From: Methylomagnum ishizawai
Lineage (GTDB): Bacteria > Pseudomonadota > Gammaproteobacteria > Methylococcales > Methylococcaceae
Reading direction: 5' to 3'
NCBI RefSeq assembly: GCF_019670005.1
Contig: NZ_AP019785.1
Span: 1 to 64,000, forward strand
DNA length: 64,000 nt
Positions 51,504 through 60,840 of this stretch are shown piece after piece. The notes under the pieces are model-generated. The model was not told the origin of the DNA and searched no databases. It was given only the letters and a program-made list of their open reading frames with translations. The position numbers and the translations under genes were made by a program. Position 1 is the stretch's first letter. Every line of letters starts with the position of its first letter.

Positions 51504-53354
51504 CGGCCATGACCCATCCCGAACCCGGCCCGGAAAACCAACACGCCGCGCTTATCCTGCACAATGGCCGGATGGCGACCCCGGACCGGCGATCCCCCGG
51601 CGCGACGGCGGTCGCGATCCAGGGGAACCGCTTCGTCGCCGTGGACAGCGATCCGGCCATCATGGCGTACCGGGGACCGGAGACCCGCGTGATCGACCTC
51701 GGCGGGCGCACCGTGATTCCCGGCCTCAACGATTCCCACATGCACCCGATCCGGGGCGGCCTGAACTACAACCTGGAATTGCGCTGGGATGGCCTGCCCT
51801 CGCTCGCGGACGCGCTGCTCAGGCTGAAGGAGCAAGCGGCGCGGACACCGCCCCCGCAATGGGTCCGGGTCATCGGCGGGTGGACGGAATTCCAGTTCGC
51901 CGAACGCCGGATGCCGACCCTGGACGAGATCAACCGGGCCGCGCCCGACACCCCGGTGTTCGTGCTGCACCTCTACGACCGCGCCCTGCTCAACGGCGCG
52001 GCCCTGCGCGCCGTCGGCTACGCGAAGGACACGCCCGACCCGCCGGGCGGCGAGATCCAGCGGGACCGGCGGGGCAACCCGACCGGGCTGCTCATCGCCC
52101 GCCCGAACGCCATGGTCCTCTACGCCACGCTCGCCCAAGGCCCCCGGCTGTGCCATGAGGACCAGATCAACTCGACCCGCCAGTTCATGCGCGAACTCAA
52201 CCGCTTCGGGCTGACCAGCGTCATCGACGCGGGCGGCGGCTTCCAGAACTATCCCGACGATTACGCCGTGATCGAGGAACTGCACGCGCGGGGCGAATTG
52301 ACCGTGCGCTTCGCCTACAACCTGTTTACCCAAAGCCCCCGGCGGGAACTGGCCGACTTCGCGCGATGGACGCGGACGGCCCGGCCCGGCGCGGGCGACG
52401 ATTTCTACCGGATGAACGGCGCGGGCGAGATGCTCGTTTATTCGGCGGCGGATTTCGAGGATTTCCTCGAACCCCGGCCCGACCTGGTGCCGGTCATGGA
52501 GGAGGAACTCGGCGCGGTGGTCCGCCACCTCGTCGAACGGCGTTGGCCGTTCCGCCTGCACGCCACCTACGACGAGACGGTCGGCCGCGCTCTGGACGTC
52601 TACGAGGCCGTGAACCGCGACGTGCCCTTCGGGGGGCTGCACTGGTTCTTCGACCATTGCGAGACGATCTCCGACCGCAACATCGAGCGCGTCAAGGCGC
52701 TGGGCGGCGGCATCGCCGTGCAGGACCGGATGGCGTTCCAGGGCAAGTATTTCGTGGCCCGCTATGGCGAACACCAAGCCCGCCGCACGCCCCCCATCCG
52801 GCGGATGCTGGAACTGGGCGTCCCCGTCGGCGCGGGCACGGACGCCACCCGCGTCTCCAGCTACAACCCGTTCGTCGTCCTGTACTGGCTGATCACGGGC
52901 AAGACCGTCGGGGGCCTGGCGCTCTACCCGGAAAGCAACCGGCTCGACCGCGCGGAAGCGCTCCGCCTGTACACGGCCGGGAGCGGTTGGTTCTCCGCCG
53001 AGGAAGGCAAGAAGGGCGCGCTGGCACCGGGGCAACTGGCCGATTTGGCGGTGTTGTCCGCCGATTATTTCTCGATCCCCGAAGAAGAGATCAAGCGGCT
53101 CGAATCGGTGCTGACGGTCGTCGATGGGCGGATCGTCTATGGCGCGGACGAGTTCGAACCGTTGGGGCCGCCGCCGTTGCCGGTCAGCCCCGATTGGTCG
53201 CCGGTGCGGGCCTATGGCGGATATGCGCGGACGGACGGGGCGCGGGCGCGGCACCCACCGCGCGGCCCTGTCCATGCCCCCGGCGGACGCGCATCGCTGG
53301 GTGCTGGGCAAATCCGGGCCGTGGAGCTTGGGCTGCGACTGCTTGGCTTTCTAA
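51500..53354 (+). pseudogene. Amidohydrolase with C-terminal frameshift
   Basis: About 617 residues in two frames. Metal-dependent amidohydrolase (YtcJ-like): GGRTVIPGLNDSHMHPIRGG, GLTSVIDAGGG, HATYDETVGRALDVYEAVN, HWFFDHCETISDRNI and GVPVGAGTDATRVSSYNPFV. The first frame reads through AYGGYARTDG and then runs into the next gene without a stop. The natural end (HRAALSMPPADAHRWVLGKS, GPWSLGCDCLAF, stop at 53354) is in another frame, so one base was gained or lost at about 53240-53255 in a GC-rich run. The product may be extended instead of destroyed, but the last ~35 residues are altered. Confidence 0.75.
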
Positions 53355-53407
53355 GCACGCATAGGAATGATGGACGCCGCAGGGGTCCGGGCACGAAGGA
53401 GGGATTT

Positions 53408-54272
53408 ATGGATGACACCGCCGACCGGGCGTTCACCGCGAAAGTGCTGAACGCTTATTCCCATATCGAAAACCCCCGGCTCAGGGAGATCGTTTCGCTG
53501 CTGATCCGGCACCTGCACGCCTGCGTCAAGGAGATGGAGCCGACGGACGAGGAATGGGAGTTCGCCTGGGATTTCATGGGCAGGATGGCGGCGGTCACCG
53601 GCCCCGAACGCAACGAGTTCCTCTTGACTGGCCGACGTGATCGGGATCAGCCAGCTGATCGAAGCGCTCAACCACGGGGGGCCGGGCCAGCCCGTGGGCT
53701 CCGCGCTGGTGGGACCCTTCTTCCGCGCCGACGCGCCGTTCCGCGCCCAAGGCGCTTCCATCGCCAGCGAGGAGACCCCGGGGGCGCGGGTGCGGATTTC
53801 GGGAAGGGTGTTCGACCGCGGGAATCGCGCCCCCATCGCGGGCGCGGTGCTCGATACCTGGCAAGCCGCGCCCAATGGGCTGTACGAGAACCAGGACGAA
53901 CGGCAGCCGGACTACAACCTGCGTGGCCGGTTCCGGACCGACGAAGGCGGCGGCTACGAACTGACCGCGCTGATGCCGACCGCCTATCCGGTGCCGACCG
54001 ATGGGCCGGTGGGCGAGTTGTTGCGGGCCGCCCAACGTCCGCCGGACCGGCCCGCGCACATCCACTTCATCGTGTCGGCCCCCGGCTACGAGACGCTCGT
54101 CACCCAGGTCTTCGTCGAAGGGGATATGACCCTCGGCGACGACGCCGTGTTCACGGCGGGCCGGAACATGGCCGGGGATTTCAAAAAGGAAGGGGGCCGT
54201 TTCCATCTCGCCTATGATTTCCCGCTCGGGCGGGGGATCTCGAAAATGCCGAAAGCCCCGATCCCCGCCTAG
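53408..54272 (+). pseudogene. Intradiol ring-cleavage dioxygenase, frameshifted
   Basis: From ATG 53408 (AAGGAGGG upstream) the start reads FTAKVLNAYSHIENPRLREI and VTGPERNEFLL, the dioxygenase N-domain. At 53627 an extra A in CTCTTGACTGGCC shifts the frame; the rest continues as LADVIGISQLIEALNHGGPG. The catalytic core is intact: Fe ligands Tyr in NGLYENQDERQ, Tyr in TAYPVPTDGPVG, and two His in RPAHIHFIV. Closest to hydroxyquinol/catechol 1,2-dioxygenases. It opens an aromatic diol ring. Without repair the gene makes no active enzyme. Confidence 0.8.
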
Positions 54273-54283
54273 GGAGCGCCGCC

Positions 54284-54694
54284 ATGGAGGATATCGCCCA
54301 GAGGATCGTCGGCACCTGGCGGCCGGTTCACTCCCTCCGCATCAATGCGGAGGGGAACCGGGAATACCCCTATGGGGAAGACGCGCTGGGCTACATCCAC
54401 TATGCCGACGTCGGCATCATGGCGGTGCGGATCAGCCGGAAATCCAGAAGCGGGGCCAGGGGCTTGGAACAACTCCGGCGGGATTATCTGGCCTACTTCG
54501 GTCGCTATGAAATCGACGCCGGAAGGCAAGGGGTCCGCCATTTCGTGGAGGGGCGGCTGTTCCCCGGCGATCCGCTGGCGATCCTCGAACGACGGTATCG
54601 GTTCGAGGGCGACCTCCTGTGGCTGACGCCGGTGGACGGAACCCATCGCGAAATCCTGTGGCGGCGGCTCTACGTCCCGGCGCGGGATGGATAA
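54284..54694 (+). CDS. Lipocalin-like domain protein
   Basis: 136 residues. The opening RIVGTWRPVHSLRINAEGNR, EYPYGEDALGYIHYADVGIM and VDGTHREILWRRLYV match the lipocalin-like family (PF13924). No signal peptide, so cytosolic. Often found with ring-cleavage or flavin enzymes, role unknown. Follows the dioxygenase by 11 bp. Confidence 0.85.
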   Translation: MEDIAQRIVGTWRPVHSLRINAEGNREYPYGEDALGYIHYADVGIMAVRISRKSRSGARGLEQLRRDYLAYFGRYEIDAGRQGVRHFVEGRLFPGDPLAILERRYRFEGDLLWLTPVDGTHREILWRRLYVPARDG

Positions 54695-54718
54695 CCCCGG
54701 GGGGCGGAACGGGAACGC

Positions 54719-54852
54719 ATGGACGACCTGCGCCGGCTTGAGATCATCATCCTGCTCCTGATGGCCATGCTTTGGGCCGCCGCCTATTTCACGTCCTGGC
54801 GGGATTTCCGGGCCAACCTGCGCCCCATCGGCTTGTTGGCCGTGGGCCTCTC
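54719..54852 (+). pseudogene. CPA1 antiporter relic
   Basis: MDDLRRLEIIILLLMAMLWA is joined to AAYFTSWRDFRANLRPIGLL, AVGL, a conserved segment of CPA1 Na+/H+ antiporters (TSWRDFRANLRPI.LLAVGL). The two pieces are normally about 45 residues apart, so there is an internal deletion; the rest of the protein is missing. Confidence 0.65.
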
Positions 54853-54978
54853 AAGCGGTCAAAAGACATGCTTGTCCTCCCTCCGAATGGGCCAAATGGG
54901 CGTAACTCCACCAGGGGAAAGGCCCGGACCGGTCACCGTTTCGCGCACCGCCCGCGACGGCGAGCCCACACGGCCCGC

Positions 54979-55737
54979 CTATTCCGGCTTTTTAACGCCG
55001 ACGCCGATGGATTCCAGCATGTCCATGGGCAAGGGGAAAACGATGGTGTTGGATTTATCCCCGGCGATCTCGGTCAGGGTTTGCAGGTAGCGCAGTTGGA
55101 TGGCCCGGGGCGAGCGGGCCAGGGTCCGCGCGGCCTCCACCAATTTCTCGGAGGCCTGCAATTCGCCCTCGGCGTGGATGACCTTGGCGCGGCGTTCCCG
55201 TTCGGCCTCGGCCTGCCGGGCGATGGCGCGGACCATGGTTTCGTTCAAATCCATCTGCTTGATCTCCACGTTGGAGACCTTGATGCCCCAGGCTTCGGTC
55301 TGCTGGTCCAGGATCGCTTGGATATCCGCGTTGAGCCTATCCCGCTCGGCCAGCATTTCGTCCAACTCGTGTTGCCCCAGCACCGAGCGCAGGGTGGTTT
55401 GGGCCATCTGGCTGGTCGCGTCGTAGTAATGCTCGACCTGGATCACGGCCTTCTCCGGGTCGATCACCCGGAAAAACACGATGGCGCTGACCTTGACCGA
55501 CACGTTGTCCCGCGAGATCACGTCCTGGGTCGGCACGTCCATCACGATGGTGCGCAGGTCCACCTTCACCATCTGTTGGACGAGCGGAACGATGAAGATC
55601 AGGCCCGGCCCTTTGACCTTGTGGAACCGGCCCAGGAGGAACACCACGCCGCGCTCGTATTCGCGCAGGATCCGGACACCGCTGACCAGGACGGCGATCA
55701 GCGCCACCAACAGCATGGGGAATACATCGAAAAACAT
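54979..55737 (-). CDS. Slipin (SPFH/band 7 family)
   Basis: 252 residues. N-terminal hairpin helix [20 protein letters not shown], then the SPFH domain [40 protein letters not shown] and [21 protein letters not shown]-terminal coiled coil [20 protein letters not shown]. It is a membrane scaffold cleaved or controlled by the NfeD protease encoded just upstream (3-bp gap), as in archaeal and bacterial slipin/NfeD operons. Confidence 0.93.
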   Translation of the reverse strand: MFFDVFPMLLVALIAVLVSGVRILREYERGVVFLLGRFHKVKGPGLIFIVPLVQQMVKVDLRTIVMDVPTQDVISRDNVSVKVSAIVFFRVIDPEKAVIQVEHYYDATSQMAQTTLRSVLGQHELDEMLAERDRLNADIQAILDQQTEAWGIKVSNVEIKQMDLNETMVRAIARQAEAERERRAKVIHAEGELQASEKLVEAARTLARSPRAIQLRYLQTLTEIAGDKSNTIVFPLPMDMLESIGVGVKKPE

Positions 55738-55740
55738 GGT

Positions 55741-57114
55741 TCATCCTCCTGTTTCGTCGGATAAGGGCGTGACGATGAGGGTCAGGCCTTCGATGCCCTC
55801 CACCCGGACCTTTTGCCCCTGGTCCAGGGGGTGTTCGGTCAGGGCCATCCACGCTTCGCCATGGATCCACACCCGGCCTTGGCGGGTGAAATCCTCCATG
55901 GCGGTCCCCTGGCCGCCGATGAGTTGCTCGCGGCCCGACACCACCGGCTTTTTGCGCGCGCCCAGGACCATCCTGGTGACCACGATGCAAAAGATGGCGC
56001 TGCCGATGGCGAAAGCCGTGATTAGGGCCGGGCTCGGTGCGGATCCCGGAATCCCGCTATCCATCAGGAGGACCGAGCCGAACACGAACGCGGCCACGCC
56101 CCCGATGCCCAATATCCCGAAGCTCGGCGCGAAAGCTTCGGCGGTCATCAAGCCCAGTCCCAGCAGCATCAAGCCCAGGCCGGCGTAATCGACCGACAGC
56201 GCCTCGAAGGCGTAGAGCGCCAGCAACAGGCAGATCGCGCCGACGGTGCCCGGCGCGGCCGTGCCGGGATGGTAGAACTCCAGCATCAGCCCATAGAGGC
56301 CCAGCAGCATCAGAACATAGGCGACATCGGGATTGGCGATGGCGGCCAAGAACCGGTTGCGCCAGTCGGGTTCGAGGGCTTCGATCTTCGCGCCCGCGAG
56401 GCCCAGCTTGACCGGCCGGCCCAAGACATCCACCGTGCGGCCATCGAGCTTGTTCAAAAGGTCGTGGACATCGACGGCCAGGAGGTCGATGGCCTTCGCC
56501 TTCAAGGCTTCTTCCGCGGGCAGGCTGGCCGATTCCCTGACCGCCTTTTCCGCCCAATCCGCGTTGCGGCCCCGCAGCATCGCCAAGCCCCGGATATAAG
56601 CGACGGCGTCGTTGGTCATCTTCCTTGCCATGACCGTGCCGGGTTCCGGGATGCCGCCTTTGCCCTGTGGGCGCGCCCCATCGCCATCCTGGGCGCCGGG
56701 CATGGGGATTTGAACGGGGGTGGCGGCCCCGAGATGGGTAGCCGGGGCCATCGCCGCGATGTGGCTGGCGTAGAGGATGTAGACCCCGGCGCTGGCCGCG
56801 CGGGCCCCGCCGGGGGCGACATAGGCCGCCACGGGGATGGGCGAGGCGAGGATTTTCTTGATGATCCCGCGCATCGCGGTATCCAGCCCGCCGGGCGTGT
56901 CAATGCGGAGCAGGACCAGGGAGGCTTTCCGCTCGATCCCGTAATCCAATGAGCGGGCGACATGGTCGGCGCTGGCCGGGCCTATCGGTCCTTCGAGCGC
57001 CAGTTGGATCACGGACGGCGTGGGGGCGGGCTCGTTCGCGAAAGCCATCGTCCACCACGGGCAAGCGATGGCCCACAGCAAGAAGGCCCAAATCCGTCGC
57101 CGGGGCATTCTCAT
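55741..57114 (-). CDS. NfeD/STOPP-type serine protease
   Basis: 457 residues from ATG 57114. Signal peptide FLLWAIACPWWTMAFANEPA. The ClpP-like protease domain has LRIDTPGGLDTAMRGIIKKI, then the nucleophile Ser in GGARAASAGVYILYASHIAA and the Lys in AVRESASLPAEEALKAKAI. Four membrane helices follow (LMLLGLYGLMLEFYHPG, LALYAFEALSVDYAGLGLML). The C-terminal OB-fold (GQGTAMEDFTRQGRVWIHGE) is the NfeD domain. Partner of the slipin downstream. Confidence 0.92.
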   Translation of the reverse strand: MRMPRRRIWAFLLWAIACPWWTMAFANEPAPTPSVIQLALEGPIGPASADHVARSLDYGIERKASLVLLRIDTPGGLDTAMRGIIKKILASPIPVAAYVAPGGARAASAGVYILYASHIAAMAPATHLGAATPVQIPMPGAQDGDGARPQGKGGIPEPGTVMARKMTNDAVAYIRGLAMLRGRNADWAEKAVRESASLPAEEALKAKAIDLLAVDVHDLLNKLDGRTVDVLGRPVKLGLAGAKIEALEPDWRNRFLAAIANPDVAYVLMLLGLYGLMLEFYHPGTAAPGTVGAICLLLALYAFEALSVDYAGLGLMLLGLGLMTAEAFAPSFGILGIGGVAAFVFGSVLLMDSGIPGSAPSPALITAFAIGSAIFCIVVTRMVLGARKKPVVSGREQLIGGQGTAMEDFTRQGRVWIHGEAWMALTEHPLDQGQKVRVEGIEGLTLIVTPLSDETGG

Positions 57115-57358
57115 CCCGCCCAACCCTGGAAACGCTTGAGGAATATCCACCGCTCGTTCTCCGGCCATCAATGCGCGATAGCTTGTGAAGGCTGGGAATG
57201 CTTATACGCCGAATATTCCGCCGGGTCTGTACGCACTGGCTCAAAACCGTCGAGGATTGCCGTAACGCATCCGAAAACCCGGAGGACGGTCCGCTATTGG
57301 GTTTACGCCGCGCTAACAACGCCGTATTTATCGTTATCGAGTGATCGTCTGGCGGGCG

Positions 57359-57652
57359 CTAACCGTGACCATGGTGGCCACCCCATCCCCGGCCACCGCC
57401 ATGGCCCTGACCGCCACCCCATCCCGGCCCTCCGCCATGGCCCTGGCCACCGCCCCACCCATAGCCCAAATGCTGGCGTGGATATGCGTGATCAGCATAT
57501 CTGGAACCATACCCAAATCCGTTATAGACAGGGTAACCGGCGTAAGGGGCTGGGTGATTGTAGCGATATCCACCGCCATAAGGGCCATACGCATAGCAGC
57601 CTTGCAAGGATATCAATAACACCAGGGCAAATCCAAGCAATCGGGTTTTCAT
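57359..57652 (-). CDS. Gly/Tyr/His-rich lipoprotein
   Basis: 97 residues. Lipoprotein signal MKTRLLGFALVLLISLQGC with Cys at 19. The mature part is Tyr/Gly-rich (YAYGPYGGGYRYNHPAPYAG) and ends in repeats GWGGGQGHGGGPGWGGGQGH. Low-complexity surface lipoprotein, possibly metal-binding through the His-Gly tail. The function is unknown. The reverse strand gives a misleading long frame. Confidence 0.6.
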   Translation of the reverse strand: MKTRLLGFALVLLISLQGCYAYGPYGGGYRYNHPAPYAGYPVYNGFGYGSRYADHAYPRQHLGYGWGGGQGHGGGPGWGGGQGHGGGRGWGGHHGHG

Positions 57653-57661
57653 CGGAATATC

Positions 57662-57850
57662 CTAATCTTGGCCGCCATAGGCGGCATAATCTGGAAAGCC
57701 ATCATTTACCGGGGGCGCGAAAAACGGGCGATTCTCAAGCAAATTGCCGGAAGCCCACCATGGCCGATCCAGCGGGGATTCGTCCTCCACAGCCCGCACA
57801 TCGCGGGGCTGGATCATAGAGGCCGTGGTATGGCGTTCAACGCTGGGCAC
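57662..57850 (-). CDS. Small protein with strong ribosome site
   Basis: 62 residues from GTG 57850, with GGAGGAATAACC before it. Hydrophilic with a Pro/aromatic tail (WWASGNLLENRPFFAPPVND, GFPDYAAYGGQD). No known family. It lies 9 bp upstream of the lipoprotein gene, so the two likely form an operon. Confidence 0.5.
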   Translation of the reverse strand: MPSVERHTTASMIQPRDVRAVEDESPLDRPWWASGNLLENRPFFAPPVNDGFPDYAAYGGQD

Positions 57851-57940
57851 CGGTTATTCCTCCGCAAAGCTTGAATGAATCTGGATTGGCGAACAGTCTA
57901 TGATACCGATCCTGAATCAAAGATTAACCCAATAGACATT

Positions 57941-59090
57941 AGACATTATTAAAAACCACTAACTTAGTTGGTATCATAAAAATAAATATTTTTAATTACG
58001 TGATATGTTTTCATACGAAACTGCAAAACAAGATGAAAGGACGTTTCTCAGCTTGACGAGTTTGACGGTCCAAGAGTTTTCTGAGCTATGCGTCTTATTC
58101 GGAAGGCATTGGAACGAGTTCACCAAGCAAAGCGAGAGGAATCCCGGCAAGGAAGGACGACCCCATGCGCTGAAAACCATGGAGGATCGCCTGCTTTTCA
58201 TCCTTTTCTACCTGAAAACCTACCCGCTCCAGGAAGTCATTGCCTATTCCTTTGGTATTAGCCAGGGGGCCGCCAATATTCTGATCCATCAGTTCAGCCA
58301 TATACTCAAACTTGCCTTGCAGGAAGGCGGTTTTGTCCCGCCAAGGTTAACCGATGAAATGTTGGAAAGACTCAACCAGGAACATCCTCAAGACTACGGC
58401 ATAGACGGCACCGAAAGGCGTATTGTCCGGCCCTCCAACGCGGATGCGGAAAGGGGATTTTATAGCGGTAAAAAAAAGCCCACACCCTGAAGAACAACCT
58501 GGTTGCCGGTCTGGAAGATATGCAAATCAAGGGGTTGAGCGGAACCCACGAAGGGAAGAAGCATGATAAGAAAATCTGCGACGAGGAGGGTATCCTCTTG
58601 CCGGAAGGCAGCGATCTTTACCGGGACACCGGGTTTCAAGGCCACGAAATGGAAGGGGTGAATATCCATCAACCCAAGAAGAAACCGCGCGGCGGGGAAC
58701 TCACGGATGAAGAAAAGGAAAACAACCGCCTGATTTCCAGTATCAGAGTCGTTGTTGAGCATGTGATCGCCGGGGTGAAACGTTGCCGGATTGTGAAGGA
58801 CGTGTTCCGTAATACCTTGTCAGGATACGACGACGATGTGATGGAACTGGCCTGTGCGCTACATAACTTCAGGAGTTATCAGCGCCGCGTTTCCTACTGA
58901 GCGCCAGGAAACGGAATAATAGTCATATCGGCCTTTAGTCCGGTCATTCTTCGGCCATAGATAACCAGAATCTATGGGTTCACATCCTGATTCACAGATA
59001 GGCCATCTGATGATGGTTGAGACGTTTGCCATGCCGGATTTCAGCATGAGTTTGTGAATCTACGTAACAATTTGGTTTTTAATAATGTCT
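57941..59090 (+). mobile_element. IS5 family-like insertion sequence
   Basis: 18-bp inverted repeats AGACATTATTAAAAACCA at 57941-57958 and 59073-59090 bound one frameshifted transposase gene. Lower in GC than its surroundings, so a recent arrival. No clear target duplication. Confidence 0.85.
58005..58900 (+). CDS. IS5 family-like transposase made by -1 frameshifting
   Basis: Two overlapping frames. The first (58005-58490) has the DNA-binding part and start of the DDE core: ERTFLSLTSLTVQEFSELCV, then DYGIDGTERRIVRPSNADAE with the first Asp. The second (entered near 58475) continues HTLKNNLVAGLEDMQIKGL, then DLYRDTGFQGH (second Asp) and SSIRVVVEHVIAGVKR (Glu). The join sits on A AAA AAG at 58472-58478, the classic -1 slippery heptamer in the zero frame. 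About 298 residues when fused. All DDE residues are present, so this looks like programmed frameshifting, not decay. Confidence 0.8.
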
Positions 59091-59129
59091 CCTGTTCAAA
59101 CAACCGGGGGCCACTTCTATAAAAAAAGG

Positions 59130-59158
59130 CCGACCCAGGAACCTGGGTCGGTTTTTTT
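59130..59158. terminator. Strong intrinsic terminator
   Basis: Perfect stem CCGACCCAGG/CCTGGGTCGG at 59130-59139/59142-59151 followed by seven T, and preceded by seven A (59121-59127), so it works in both directions. It lies just right of the IS5-type element. Confidence 0.85.
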
Positions 59159-59317
59159 CCTTATGCCCTCCCACGCATCCTTGCGTGCTCCACGTGACCG
59201 TAGAGGGACGGTTAGAGGCAGAATCCATAATCCACTTCGAGGGGGGCTTGGTATATGCGGGGAAAGCCCTACTGATATATTGTAAAAAGGCCGGACCCCC
59301 GTGCAGCGGACGGGGCA

Positions 59318-60735
59318 GGGCTCAATGTTGTTGAATTATCCCTGTCTTGCACACAATTCCCGCCATTTGGTTGAAAGGGTCTGTGAGCCATGGCGCAAGT
59401 TATTAAAATCCCCCGCAGCATGCCGCCGTCCTGGACGCCCTCCTGCAACTCATCCCCGGTTGCCTCTCCTCTCGGGACTTTGTCCTTTCCCCCAAGGCCT
59501 TTGTCCGGCGGGGCAAGCTGACCCTTCCCGTCCTCACCGTTTTCCTTCTGTCGCTGGTGGCCAGCGGCAAGAGCCAGGGCGTGGACGGCAAGGCGGGCGC
59601 ATTCTTCCGCCCGGCCCGCCGGAGCGGGCTATGGCCCGAAGCCGGGGCCGTCCATCGCAGCACCGTGACCAAGGCGCGCGCCCACCTGTCCTGGCGGGCC
59701 TTCGAGCAACTGCACCACGACGCGGTGCGGCTGGCCTACGAGGCCTGGCCGCGTGCCGAGGGGGATACCTGGATGGGCTTGTCCGTGTTCGCCATCGACG
59801 GCTCCAAGTACCGCCTGCCCGCCTCCGCCGAGTTGAGGGCCGCCTTCGACCCCGACGGCGGGCTGGACCGGCCGGGCCGGGGGCATTATCCGCTCTGCCT
59901 GGTTTCGACCGCCCACGACGTGTTCCGCCGGATACCCATCGCCCGGACCGTCCAGCCGATGGCGCGGGCCGACGAGCGGGAGGAGGCCAAGGCCCTGCTC
60001 CCCCACATCCCGCCCGGCGGCGTCATCCTGTTCGACCGGGGCTACCCCGGCCACGACCTCATCGACCACCTAACCCGGAACTATCGCGGCTACTGGCTGA
60101 TGCGCTGCCCGGCTTCCGGCACCTTCGCCGCCGTGGAGGCCTTCGCCCAATCCGGCCGGACCGAGGAACTCCTCACCCTGACGCCGCCCCGGTCCGATCC
60201 CGTCGCCGTCCGCGCCATCCGCCTGGTCGGCCCGGACGGCGAACTTTCCGTGCTCATCACCAACCTCGTGGATGGAAACCGCTTCCCCGCCCACGCCGTC
60301 ACCGGCCTCTACTTCCGCCGCTGGGAACTGGAGGTCCATTACCGTGACGAAAAATCTTCGCTGGACATCGAGACTTTCCATACCCGCACCGAGAACGGCG
60401 TCCGCCAGGAACTCTTCGCCATCCTGACCATGGCCGTCATCTCCCGGATATTGATGTCCCTCGCGCCGCACCCGGACCCCGCCATCGACGCCCAGCCACA
60501 GTTCAAGAACACCATGATCACACTGCCCGGGGAGGCCTTCGTCCTGTCGCCACGATACCCCGAACTGGCGCTGCTCGTCTTCGGCGAACTCCTCGACGAG
60601 ATCGCGCGGGTACGCTATTACCGCCCTAGAACCGCCAAGCCCCCGCAGCCACGGGTCTGTAAAAAGCCCGTCAGCAAATGGCAGGTCGATAAGTCCAAAC
60701 GCATCGCCAGCGGTTAATTCAACAGCATTGGCCCC
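59318..60735 (+). mobile_element. IS4 family insertion sequence
   Basis: Imperfect inverted repeats of about 24 bp: left 59318-59341 with CAATGTTGTTGAATTATCC, right 60712-60735 with complement CAATGCTGTTGAATTAACC. One transposase gene fills the space. Confidence 0.8.
59390..60717 (+). pseudogene. IS4 family transposase, N-terminal frameshift
   Basis: From ATG 59390 the frame reads MAQVIKIP and then leaves the family sequence. In the next frame the expected continuation is PQHAAVLDALLQLIPGCLSS, RDFVLSPKAFVRRGKLTLPV. One C is missing in the run at about 59410-59414. The rest is complete: Asp in VFAIDGSKYRLPASAE, Asp in GVILFDRGYPGHDL, and the Y-R-E-K motif in YFRRWELEVHYRDEKSSLDI. A GTG at 59557 opens a 386-residue frame, but that would lack about 60 residues. 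Confidence 0.8.
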
Positions 60736-60840
60736 GTCCCTCCGGTCGGCATCCGTGATGATGCTTTTTAGGTTTTCAATAATCCTTCATGGTTCCCGTT
60801 TGATTTTTAGCCCCAGATAAGCAAACTTCTCATGCTCCGC

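Noticed and set aside
51236-54217. A 993-residue amidohydrolase-dioxygenase fusion protein
   Set aside because: The natural amidohydrolase end is found in another frame and the dioxygenase start has its own strong ribosome site, so the fusion is a frameshift artefact.
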